From: Spirochaetota bacterium
GTDB taxonomy: Bacteria > Spirochaetota > Spirochaetia > CADAEX01
Assembly: GCA_009786125.1 (NCBI GenBank)
Contig: WQTU01000139.1
Coordinates: 72,483 to 136,482 of the forward strand
DNA length: 64,000 nt
Reading direction: 5' to 3'
In this document: piece by piece, positions 8,583 through 16,454 of the stretch
Layout of the letters: every line of letters begins with the position of its first letter
Position numbering within the stretch: the stretch's first letter is position 1
Position numbers and translations under genes: made by a program
The notes under the pieces: generated by a model
Told to the model about the DNA's origin: nothing
What the model saw: only the letters and a program-made list of their open reading frames with translations
Databases searched by the model: none

Positions 8583-9662
8583 CTAAATACTGCGATATAG
8601 TTCTGTATACTCTTTAATCATATTTTCAATAGAATATTTTTCTGATTGTTTTTGTGCAGCCGCTGCAATCCATTTTATATTGTTCCGCACAAAATCAATA
8701 CTTTGTTTAATTTCAAACGCCCACTTTTCGGGGGTTTCAATTTCTTTTACTAATTTTACAGCCGGATTATCTTGCCCCAGCACTTCTTTTAAGCCGTCAA
8801 CCTCGGAAGCAATTATAAATATTCCGGTAGACATTCCCTCTACTGCAACCAGCCCAAAACCTTCCCAAAGAGACGGAATAAGCTGAATATCTGCTTCGTG
8901 TAAGCGTCTTTCTATTTGATCCGATCTCCCGGGCAAATAAACTTTTTTCTCCAAGCCATTTTCTTTTATTAATTTTTCTAAAACTCCTCGCTCTGCCCCT
9001 TCTCCTACAATCGTATACGATTCAATTTCGTCTTTAATAAAAGATATTGCTTTTATTGAAGTTTTAAAATTTTTCTTTTTTGTTAAGGTTCCTATGGAAA
9101 TAATTTTGGGTTTTGCAAAGCCGCAGCGCTCTTTGGGTGTGTATAACTTTGCTCCATTATTAACAACTACCAGCCTGCTGTGGAGTTTTTTACTAAGCCA
9201 TTTTTCCAACGAAAGCTCGACCCCTTTGCTTATACAGCATATTTTTTTATATCTGCTGTAAAAAAAATGTTCGATATATTTAAAGCATGGTATGGATCTG
9301 CGCTTATTGGATGTATTGTGCTCGGTAAAAAGCAAGGTCACATTTTTTAAGAACAATACAGCGATTGGAGTATAAAAAAGAGGATATGTTAAATGTACAT
9401 GTATAATTATTTTTTGATATGTTTTTAATCTTGCTTTGATAAATTTACGCAGCCTGAATATCGTTAGCGGATTCCTATCTCCTGTCAAAAGAGAGCTTTC
9501 ATTGCTATGCAGCTTTATATTTAAATGAGAGAACTTGTTAAAGTAAACAACTTCCGAATCAAAGCCGTCTAGCTTTATTCTTTGCCCCAGCTCTCTGACC
9601 AAAACTTCTGCTCCCCCGCAAACCGGAGAAGATATGACTTGCAAGATTAATTTTTTTTGCAT
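8583..9662 (-). CDS. Glycosyltransferase family 4 (GT-B fold)
   Basis: This 359-aa cytosolic glycosyltransferase has an N-terminal acceptor domain beginning with VISSPVCGGAEVLVRELG, a linker strand with KIISIGTLTKKKNFKTSIKA (about 182-200), and a C-terminal donor domain with VYLPGRSDQIERRLHEADIQLIPSLWEGFGLVAVEGMS. The EGFGLVAVE matches the E(x7)E signature of retaining GT4 enzymes. The start ATG has an AGG 6 nt upstream. Sugar donor and acceptor are not predictable. It lies 57 bp after the first of the YidC-sulfatase fusions. Confidence 0.85.
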   Translation of the reverse strand: MQKKLILQVISSPVCGGAEVLVRELGQRIKLDGFDSEVVYFNKFSHLNIKLHSNESSLLTGDRNPLTIFRLRKFIKARLKTYQKIIIHVHLTYPLFYTPIAVLFLKNVTLLFTEHNTSNKRRSIPCFKYIEHFFYSRYKKICCISKGVELSLEKWLSKKLHSRLVVVNNGAKLYTPKERCGFAKPKIISIGTLTKKKNFKTSIKAISFIKDEIESYTIVGEGAERGVLEKLIKENGLEKKVYLPGRSDQIERRLHEADIQLIPSLWEGFGLVAVEGMSTGIFIIASEVDGLKEVLGQDNPAVKLVKEIETPEKWAFEIKQSIDFVRNNIKWIAAAAQKQSEKYSIENMIKEYTELYRSI

Positions 9663-9719
9663 TAAGACCTGTCAATTTTTGAGTGAATTTGATTCATATT
9701 TTTTCCAAGCCTGTACACT

Positions 9720-12404
9720 CTATTCTTCAATAGATACCATGCTCCAGTTTGCCGGGTCAAAGATATTGGTGTGTACATGCATCCAATGATTAGGGTTAAT
9801 ATTAAATAAATATTCCGAATGTCGTCTCAAATTCGCTAATCTTGATGTTGTAATGATTACCCCATCTTCCTTGTCAGCTTCGAGCAATCTTCCTGTCCAT
9901 GGATTTATCGGGTTTTCAACAATGTTCTCAAGCGCTATAAGCGGTACATCGGCATGAGTCATAAATGAATCATTAACAGATAAAGGGCCGCGTGAATCAA
10001 AGTCCTTTACCATAAGGAGCGCTGTAACAGCCTCAAGATATTCTCTATTTGACAAAACAACATCCGCATTTTCAGGAAATAAGCGGCCACCGTTGTAGCC
10101 GTGATCCGAAACAATAATAATTCTTGTATTATCATACACCTCGTTTTCTTTTAGAAAGTCAAACCATTTTCCCAGCAGTAAAAGAGCAGCAATATTAGCA
10201 TGATAGCTGGCTTCGTTGGCAAATCGACCGCTTCCTCTATATGTTATTCTGTTTGCCGGAGTATAATCAGGAGCCTGCAAAAAGAAAGGACTATGAGTTA
10301 AATTACTTACTACCATTGTATAGGAATCAAACCTTTCTTCGCTTATCTTCGTAACATAAGGTAAAATCGCTAAAGCTATATAAAATCTTATATCAGGCTG
10401 CACGTTTTTCACCCACCATCCTGCACCATCATAAATAAGATTTCTGATTGGCAGCGGTGCAAATTTAAATATGGAAAACCTAATTAAGCGGGATTCTAGG
10501 GTTCTAGCTACATTTTCTGCCTTAGTAAAATTTTCATTATTCGATAGCCACAGATCGTCATATTTTCTCTCAATGCTTGTTATATTTAGTTTATGCGAGT
10601 TATTAAAAGTACTTGTGTCTACACCTTCTATACGAAAATGCGGATTAACCAGCGTTACATTAAATTCATGATCAAGAAAAATTCTGGGCAACAAGAAACT
10701 CGCTTCGATTTGTTTGTCTCTTAGCGAAACATCTTTTCTGCGCTGCATTTCAAGCGGTGTATATTCATACCCGCCAAGTAAAGCAGGCATCCCAAAAATA
10801 GTGAATGGTCCGAAAGCAACACTATTTTTATACCATGTAAAACCACTAAAAGAATAATGCAAGTGTGGTTTTTCATCAAAAATATAAGGAACAAATCCGC
10901 TTACTGCTCTATCAAGCACTAAAACCAAAACATTTCTCCCTGTTTTTGAAAATCGAAAAACCGGCTCATCTATTCCTCCGCTCCTTTTCTCTGTTTTCGC
11001 AAATTGCACTTGAAATGATTTAGATTCCCGATATACTTTAGCAACATTTATTGCGCCTAATAACACACATGCACAAACCGCAACTGTTAAGACAGATACC
11101 ATTATTTTTCTAAACCGCTGAATAAGTAATGGTATAAAAATAGCGATAATTGTTATAACGAGCAAGTTCAATAAAATCAATACTTTGCCCGAACTAACGC
11201 CATCAGAAAAGTAAAACGACAATGTCAAATGACCGTAGTTCCCGGAAAAAACAAAGGTGTTAACCAAGGCAATAACTGCAAACACAGCCATTGCTTTTGC
11301 CATTTTTGTGCTTTTAGATAACATCCAATAAATACAAAGCGGCGCTACAAAGAAAATCCCAAGAGATGACAATGCCGTATTAAGCATAAAAGAAAAAGGG
11401 CTTCCAAAAGTTTCAATAAATCCAAGAGTAAATGATGAAATTAATGAAGAAGGAATTACCACTCCCGCAAGTAAAAATAAAATAGCTGTTGACAATAAAA
11501 ATATGCCAGTCTCTTTGGCAGGCTCTTTATTATAGCTTGCGCATAACTGAGCGAAAAGACGTGTACGAAGTATTAATCCTTTAACTTTTTTAATAATCAG
11601 CGGGCACAAGAACAAGAAAAAAGGAATACATGTAAGAACAAGAGCAAGATTAATGCGTATTCCTATCCAGCCCCTGTGAAAAAACAACAAGAAAATATTT
11701 AAAAGCAAAACAAAAACCGAAACCAAAATCGGTATTAGCTGCTTTGAAAATTTTGTTTTTTGAATAAAATTCTTCGCAAGCGAAAATAAATTATTGCATA
11801 TCCAATAAAGTACCATGCCAGATGGAGAGTTATAGAGCAAAGCTAGAAATATTACGGCAATACCGTATACTTGAATCTTATCTCCGCGAGGAAACCCCTT
11901 AGTATATATTGCTCCAGAAACAACATTGATAAGTACCATCAAAATAGGAAGAAGATTTATACCCCAAAGAAACCTATCCGGAGCACTTAAGTCATTTATA
12001 AACAAAAAAGGTTGCCCGGTTAATAATTCTAGATTGCTTAGAAAATGCCAGGCAGCTATAAAAAATGGGATTTGGATAAATAGACTAAAGCTGTTACACA
12101 GGGCATGTATAGGATGATAATTATGCTGCCGGTATAAAGCCGACAGCATCATATATTGTTTATCGCCTTTAAAAACAGCTTTTATATTGTCCTTCATTCC
12201 CTTCATTTGCTTTTGTTTTTCTCGCTCTGCCCGCTGCTGTTTTTCAGCCAGCAGATAAAGCGGCAGAAGAATAAAACTTATTGCAACACTTACGCCGATA
12301 ATCGAAAATCCATGATTTCTAAAAATACGAAAAAAAAGTACATAGCATGCTTCTATTATTTGCTCGACGGGGAATATTATCAGACTGTAGAGAAAATTAA
12401 GCAT
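9720..12404 (-). CDS. YidC/Oxa1 domain fused to a polytopic region and a sulfatase-like phosphotransferase domain (copy 2)
   Basis: This 894-aa protein has three parts. Residues 1 to about 225 match YidC/Oxa1: a first TM, a charged loop EKQQRAEREKQKQMKGMKDNI, then LYRQHNYHPIHAL and IQIPFFIAAWHFLSNL, which is the Oxa1 core pattern. Residues 225-470 hold roughly seven further TM helices. From about 490 the sequence is alkaline-phosphatase/sulfatase superfamily: VLVLDRAVSG (about 494), a candidate Thr nucleophile in GPFTIFGMPALLGG (about 534), the metal motif IIIVSDHGYNGG (about 765), and HVHTNIFDPANWSM at the C-terminus. Known relatives of this domain (LTA synthase, OpgB, EptA) move phospho-alcohols in the periplasm. 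AAGGGA lies 6 nt before the ATG. Function inferred: transfer of a phosphoryl group onto an exported glycan. Confidence 0.8.
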   Translation of the reverse strand: MLNFLYSLIIFPVEQIIEACYVLFFRIFRNHGFSIIGVSVAISFILLPLYLLAEKQQRAEREKQKQMKGMKDNIKAVFKGDKQYMMLSALYRQHNYHPIHALCNSFSLFIQIPFFIAAWHFLSNLELLTGQPFLFINDLSAPDRFLWGINLLPILMVLINVVSGAIYTKGFPRGDKIQVYGIAVIFLALLYNSPSGMVLYWICNNLFSLAKNFIQKTKFSKQLIPILVSVFVLLLNIFLLFFHRGWIGIRINLALVLTCIPFFLFLCPLIIKKVKGLILRTRLFAQLCASYNKEPAKETGIFLLSTAILFLLAGVVIPSSLISSFTLGFIETFGSPFSFMLNTALSSLGIFFVAPLCIYWMLSKSTKMAKAMAVFAVIALVNTFVFSGNYGHLTLSFYFSDGVSSGKVLILLNLLVITIIAIFIPLLIQRFRKIMVSVLTVAVCACVLLGAINVAKVYRESKSFQVQFAKTEKRSGGIDEPVFRFSKTGRNVLVLVLDRAVSGFVPYIFDEKPHLHYSFSGFTWYKNSVAFGPFTIFGMPALLGGYEYTPLEMQRRKDVSLRDKQIEASFLLPRIFLDHEFNVTLVNPHFRIEGVDTSTFNNSHKLNITSIERKYDDLWLSNNENFTKAENVARTLESRLIRFSIFKFAPLPIRNLIYDGAGWWVKNVQPDIRFYIALAILPYVTKISEERFDSYTMVVSNLTHSPFFLQAPDYTPANRITYRGSGRFANEASYHANIAALLLLGKWFDFLKENEVYDNTRIIIVSDHGYNGGRLFPENADVVLSNREYLEAVTALLMVKDFDSRGPLSVNDSFMTHADVPLIALENIVENPINPWTGRLLEADKEDGVIITTSRLANLRRHSEYLFNINPNHWMHVHTNIFDPANWSMVSIEE

Positions 12405-12427
12405 AAAAAATCCCTTGGAAAAAGCTC

Positions 12428-15112
12428 TTAATATTCAACATTTACCATACTCCAATTAGCAGGATCAAAAATATTGGTGTGGACATGCATCCATTCATCT
12501 GATCCAATATTAAGGCGATTACCGCGCTGGTGCCTTGGATTCCAAGTAATTGAACCGCTGACAAAAACGCCGCCACATTTCTGCTTAATAAGTTCTTTGC
12601 CTGTAAACGGATTTATCAAATCCTGAATAAGTCCTTCTGTTAATAGATGCGGAACATCCGCATTTGTCATAAAAGTATTATCTGTTCTTAAATCAAAGTC
12701 ATCATAAAAGTCTTTTAGCATCAATAATACATTATAATCTTCTAGAGGCATTCCATTAGGCAGGACAATATTGCCAGAAAATCGGCTGTTGGCGCCGCGA
12801 CCTCCATGGTCAGATACAATAATAATCCTGGTGTTATCATAAACACCGTTTTCTTTCAAAAAATCAAACCACCTTGCAAGCAATATAAAAGACGCTATAT
12901 TAACATGGTAATGCTTTTCATGAGCAAATGGACCTGCTCCTTTATTGGTAATAGTATTTACCGGGATATAATATGGCGCTTCAAAAAAAGCCGGAGAATG
13001 CGGCAGTTTGTTAATAAACATAACAGCGCTATTTATATTTTCATCTGTTATTTCAGTAATATAAGGAAGAACATAAAGGGCGGCAAAATTATTTATTGTG
13101 GCATGAGAATAATTCGCAGAATCCAGAAGTGTATCAAACCCTGAAAGAAATCTGCCTCTATCATATATTAATTTATGCAATATTAAAGGAGAAACTCTAA
13201 AGAAGGAAAAACGTATTAGTTTATCATAAAGTATTCTATAATAGTCTTTGAAATTAAAATCCCTATTGCGGCTCAGATAATAACTAGTAAAACGCTCAAG
13301 ATTCCTTCCGGCCCTTATATTATCAAACCTATTATAAAGCGAAAAATCCATCCATTGCTGATTATATACAGCTACCTTAAAACCAGCTTCTGCCATAATT
13401 CTAGGTAAAACCTGATATGATTCAAGAAATTTATCCACCCAGAACTCATCAGTGCGTTTTTGTATTTCAAGCGGAGTATAATAATAACCGCCAAAAATAC
13501 CCGGCATCCCCTGAATAGTAGATGGACCATGTGTTACTGTATTTGGAAAAAATGTAAACCCCTTAAAAGAATTACGTAATTCCGGTTTTTCTTCAAAGAT
13601 ATAAGGTACATAGAAGGACACAGCGCTGTCCAGAACAATGAGCAAAACATTTTTTCCAGTCCTGCTAAATGTATATTCTTTCCCAAGTGTAAAAGAAGAT
13701 CCTCTCTCTTTATCTTGAGACCCTTGTATAGCCTGGTATTCAATTTTGATATTAACAATATTTACTACTCCTAAACATAACAAAGCAATAACCACAATAC
13801 TTTGTATGGACAACAACACCTTTTTTCTCTTCCACATCAAAAGCAGTAACATTGCTACACAGACAATTAGCATAGCAATAATATTTATTATCTTCTGGTT
13901 GCTGGGGCTCTCTCTAAAATTAAGAAAATGCAAGTCTGGCGTCATAGCGCCATAGTTTCCGATAAATACGAATGCATTTATCAAAAATACCCCTAAAGTG
14001 AATGTTAAAATAATTGCTAACAATATTTTTGCCCGTCTATCAAATAAAAAATAAATACAAAGTAACCAAAGTAAAATACCAAGTGACTGGGTAAGAATTA
14101 TGCCTATATAAGGAAGTGGAGAGGAAAACGGCTGCAAAAATGAAAATTGCTCAACATTGGAAGCTATGAGACCCGAAGGGATTACAAGCCCGATTAACAA
14201 AAACAGACCCATTAAAGATAAAAAGAAGGTCTTTCCTGGCAACTCAAGCGCTGTATTTTTTATATCTATTTTTCTTTTTATAATTCTCCAGATTTTTTTC
14301 CAAACAGGTATCAGTAAAAACATTGCAAGAAACACAATAACAAAAAAAAGTTCTAAAAGAGGCCTATCTATTGAGTCTCTGCGGAAAAACATTTGCCAAA
14401 CAACCAAGCTTACACCAAACAGCAAAATCAATACACTTATTATTTGTTTTGCATTTTTTGTTTTTAACAATATATTTTTAATCAAATTGTAGATGTTATT
14501 GCACGTCCAGTACAATACCAAAGCAGCAGGAGAATTATAAAGTAAAATAAAGAAAATTATTGATATGCTATAAACTTGTACTTTGTCTTTTATTGCTAAA
14601 CCATTTGTATATATTGCTCCCGAAATAACATTTATAAGTATCATTAAAATTGGAAGGAGATTTATACCCCCCCATAAAAACCCGTCAGGAGCGCTTAAAT
14701 CATTGATAAACCAAAAAGCAGTTCCATTCAGTCTTCCCAAATTACTTAGAAAATGCCAAGCAGCAATAAAAAATGGAATTTGAATAAATAGCTCAAGACT
14801 GCTTCGCAGGGCATATACAGGATGATAATTATTCTGCCGATACAAAGTTGACAACATCATAAACCGTTTATCGCCCTTAAAAACAGCTTTTATGTTGTCC
14901 CGCATCCCCTTCATTTGTTTCTGCTTTTCACGCTCTGCCTGCTGTTGTTTTTCTGCCATAAGTGAAAGCGGTAGGATAAGAGTACTTACTATTATACTTA
15001 TAGCAATAATGGAAAAGCCGTGGTTTCGCAAAATATGAAAAACAAAAACATGAGAAAGTTGTATTATTTGTTCAACTGGAAATATAACAAGAGTATAAAG
15101 AAAAGTAAGCAT
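12428..15112 (-). CDS. YidC/Oxa1 domain fused to a polytopic region and a sulfatase-like phosphotransferase domain (copy 1)
   Basis: This 894-aa paralog of the next gene has the same three-part layout: YidC/Oxa1 domain (about 1-225, with LYRQNNYHPVYAL and IQIPFFIAAWHFLSNL), seven or so TMs (225-480), then the sulfatase-like domain with VLLIVLDSAVS, GPSTIQGMPGIFGG, IIIVSDHGGRG (about 767) and HVHTNIFDPANWSM at the end. The candidate nucleophile is Thr or Ser in GPSTIQG. I chose ATG 15112, aligned with the paralog's start and preceded by AAGGGA, over the TTG one codon earlier. The stop codon of the phosphoglutamine cytidylyltransferase gene overlaps this ATG (TGATG). The coupling suggests the membrane protein uses, or acts on, the product of that pathway. 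Confidence 0.8.
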   Translation of the reverse strand: MLTFLYTLVIFPVEQIIQLSHVFVFHILRNHGFSIIAISIIVSTLILPLSLMAEKQQQAEREKQKQMKGMRDNIKAVFKGDKRFMMLSTLYRQNNYHPVYALRSSLELFIQIPFFIAAWHFLSNLGRLNGTAFWFINDLSAPDGFLWGGINLLPILMILINVISGAIYTNGLAIKDKVQVYSISIIFFILLYNSPAALVLYWTCNNIYNLIKNILLKTKNAKQIISVLILLFGVSLVVWQMFFRRDSIDRPLLELFFVIVFLAMFLLIPVWKKIWRIIKRKIDIKNTALELPGKTFFLSLMGLFLLIGLVIPSGLIASNVEQFSFLQPFSSPLPYIGIILTQSLGILLWLLCIYFLFDRRAKILLAIILTFTLGVFLINAFVFIGNYGAMTPDLHFLNFRESPSNQKIINIIAMLIVCVAMLLLLMWKRKKVLLSIQSIVVIALLCLGVVNIVNIKIEYQAIQGSQDKERGSSFTLGKEYTFSRTGKNVLLIVLDSAVSFYVPYIFEEKPELRNSFKGFTFFPNTVTHGPSTIQGMPGIFGGYYYTPLEIQKRTDEFWVDKFLESYQVLPRIMAEAGFKVAVYNQQWMDFSLYNRFDNIRAGRNLERFTSYYLSRNRDFNFKDYYRILYDKLIRFSFFRVSPLILHKLIYDRGRFLSGFDTLLDSANYSHATINNFAALYVLPYITEITDENINSAVMFINKLPHSPAFFEAPYYIPVNTITNKGAGPFAHEKHYHVNIASFILLARWFDFLKENGVYDNTRIIIVSDHGGRGANSRFSGNIVLPNGMPLEDYNVLLMLKDFYDDFDLRTDNTFMTNADVPHLLTEGLIQDLINPFTGKELIKQKCGGVFVSGSITWNPRHQRGNRLNIGSDEWMHVHTNIFDPANWSMVNVEY

Positions 15113-15846
15113 CAAAAATCCCTTATATAAAATTTTTCATATACATCAATATCATTTTGGTTATCACATTCAAACCACTGTTCTGTTGTTTCGATTGTCT
15201 CAATATAGTTTCCTAAAGTTATCAGATGTTGTAAAAGAGTTGTCATATCCAGTTTTTCAACAGACTTAGGCATAGGTAACTTAATGGCTTGCTCTATTTT
15301 TTTCCATCCTGATGGCTCAAATTTTAACAGCCCCATATATTGACCCTGAACCTCTTCTTTAACAGATGGCTTTTTACCTATCTCAAAAAGTCTCTTATTC
15401 TGCATCTTGAATGTTTCCAAATCGTTCAACGGGTCATCAAAACGTTTGCTCCACAAATCCCAAAACCCGGTATAGTATGTTATGGAAAACTCCTGGTCTG
15501 ATTGCATTAGTTTTTTTACTGCTGCCGGAGAGAAAACAATATCTGAATAACTTATTACACAAGGCTCGCGATGCAGCCACTCCGCTGCTTTGGTAAGAGA
15601 AACAAACATATTTGTTGTTTCCCATTCCGCATTGTGGAAATAATGCACACCATGCGCCTGAATAGCTTCACTTTTGTAGCCGGTAACAATGCCTATGTCG
15701 CCAAGAGCAAAACCTGCTTTCTGCAAACTTTCGAGGCAGTGGTCCAAAAGTGTTTTGCCCCATAGTTTCATCATGCACTTGGGAAGGTTTGCGGTTCCTT
15801 CCTTCATTCTGCTGCCTCTGCCAGCAGCAAGTATTATCGCTTTCAT
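15112..15846 (-). CDS. CTP:phosphoglutamine cytidylyltransferase-like protein (Cj1416 type)
   Basis: This 244-aa nucleotidyltransferase begins MKAIILAAGRGSRMKEGT (nucleotide-binding loop, residues 2-19), then PKCMMKLWGKTLLDH, and holds VISYSDIVF (metal-binding Asp near 100) and WFECDNQNDIDVYEKF at the end. Sequence alone would also allow a LicC-type phosphocholine cytidylyltransferase. The call rests on context: the next two upstream genes are the other two enzymes of the Campylobacter cytidine diphosphoramidate pathway, in the same order and overlapping. In that pathway this enzyme joins L-glutamine phosphate to CTP to give gamma-glutamyl-CDP-amidate. It overlaps both neighbours by 1 base (TAATG and TGATG). 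Confidence 0.75.
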   Translation of the reverse strand: MKAIILAAGRGSRMKEGTANLPKCMMKLWGKTLLDHCLESLQKAGFALGDIGIVTGYKSEAIQAHGVHYFHNAEWETTNMFVSLTKAAEWLHREPCVISYSDIVFSPAAVKKLMQSDQEFSITYYTGFWDLWSKRFDDPLNDLETFKMQNKRLFEIGKKPSVKEEVQGQYMGLLKFEPSGWKKIEQAIKLPMPKSVEKLDMTTLLQHLITLGNYIETIETTEQWFECDNQNDIDVYEKFYIRDF

Positions 15847-16454
15847 TAAGATTCTCCCTGTACTCCAGCGGCAAACAAGCCGCGAACAAGCTCAATATCT
15901 TCCATCGCAAAGGGCGCTTCCCGCTCCGGATGCCACATTATCCCTGCTATGGGCAGCTCTCTGTGCTTAATATATTCAACTTCGCCATCTGCGGAGATGG
16001 CAAGCACCAGCAAGTCTTCGGGTATTACATCCGGCGCAAAGTTGTGATAGCTGTTAACGTTGCGTTTTATATCCAGATTATGCCGTATAGCCACATGCCC
16101 TTCAATTTTGCGCAAGGTCCCACCAAAATAGAGGGCAATGGATTGAGTACCCCGACACACACCCAGTAACGGCACATTTTTCTTTATGGCATACGAAATC
16201 AAAAACTCGTCGATGGTATCGCGTTCCGGGGCAGAGCCTCCGTAAGCCTCAGGAGTGTTACCTCCGCTTAGCAGAATACCATCCGGCTGCATGGACTCAA
16301 GCATTTTCGCAAGCATGGGTTCATGATTAAAAACAGGCATTCCAATGCAGCCGGCCTCCCACAAAAACTCTGCCCACCTTTGGTCAAGAGCATCCCGGCG
16401 CTCCTGATAGCTGGTAATCACATCTACTCGCTGGCTTATAAGTACGCGTTTCAT
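15846..16454 (-). CDS. Gamma-glutamyl-CDP-amidate hydrolase-like protein (Cj1417 type)
   Basis: This 202-aa class-I glutamine amidotransferase-fold hydrolase is close to the PuuD group. The nucleophile Cys lies in LLGVCRGTQS (about residue 99), with DGILLSGGNTPEAYGG upstream, SYHNFAPD further on, and the His-Glu pair in GIMWHPERE (about 173-175). PuuD proteins hydrolyse gamma-glutamyl bonds. Cj1417 of C. jejuni uses this chemistry to release cytidine diphosphoramidate and glutamate from gamma-glutamyl-CDP-amidate. The short length (about 200 aa against about 250 for PuuD) and the neighbours favour the Cj1417 role. It overlaps the kinase gene by 4 bases (ATGA) and the cytidylyltransferase gene by 1. 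Confidence 0.8.
   Translation of the reverse strand: MKRVLISQRVDVITSYQERRDALDQRWAEFLWEAGCIGMPVFNHEPMLAKMLESMQPDGILLSGGNTPEAYGGSAPERDTIDEFLISYAIKKNVPLLGVCRGTQSIALYFGGTLRKIEGHVAIRHNLDIKRNVNSYHNFAPDVIPEDLLVLAISADGEVEYIKHRELPIAGIMWHPEREAPFAMEDIELVRGLFAAGVQGES

Noticed and set aside
9720-15112. Housekeeping YidC insertase
   Set aside because: Two tandem copies with C-terminal sulfatase-like domains, away from rnpA/rpmH, do not fit the essential insertase gene.
15112-15846. LicC phosphocholine cytidylyltransferase
   Set aside because: The sequence would allow it, but there are no choline kinase or transporter genes nearby, and the two overlapping upstream genes fit the phosphoramidate pathway.
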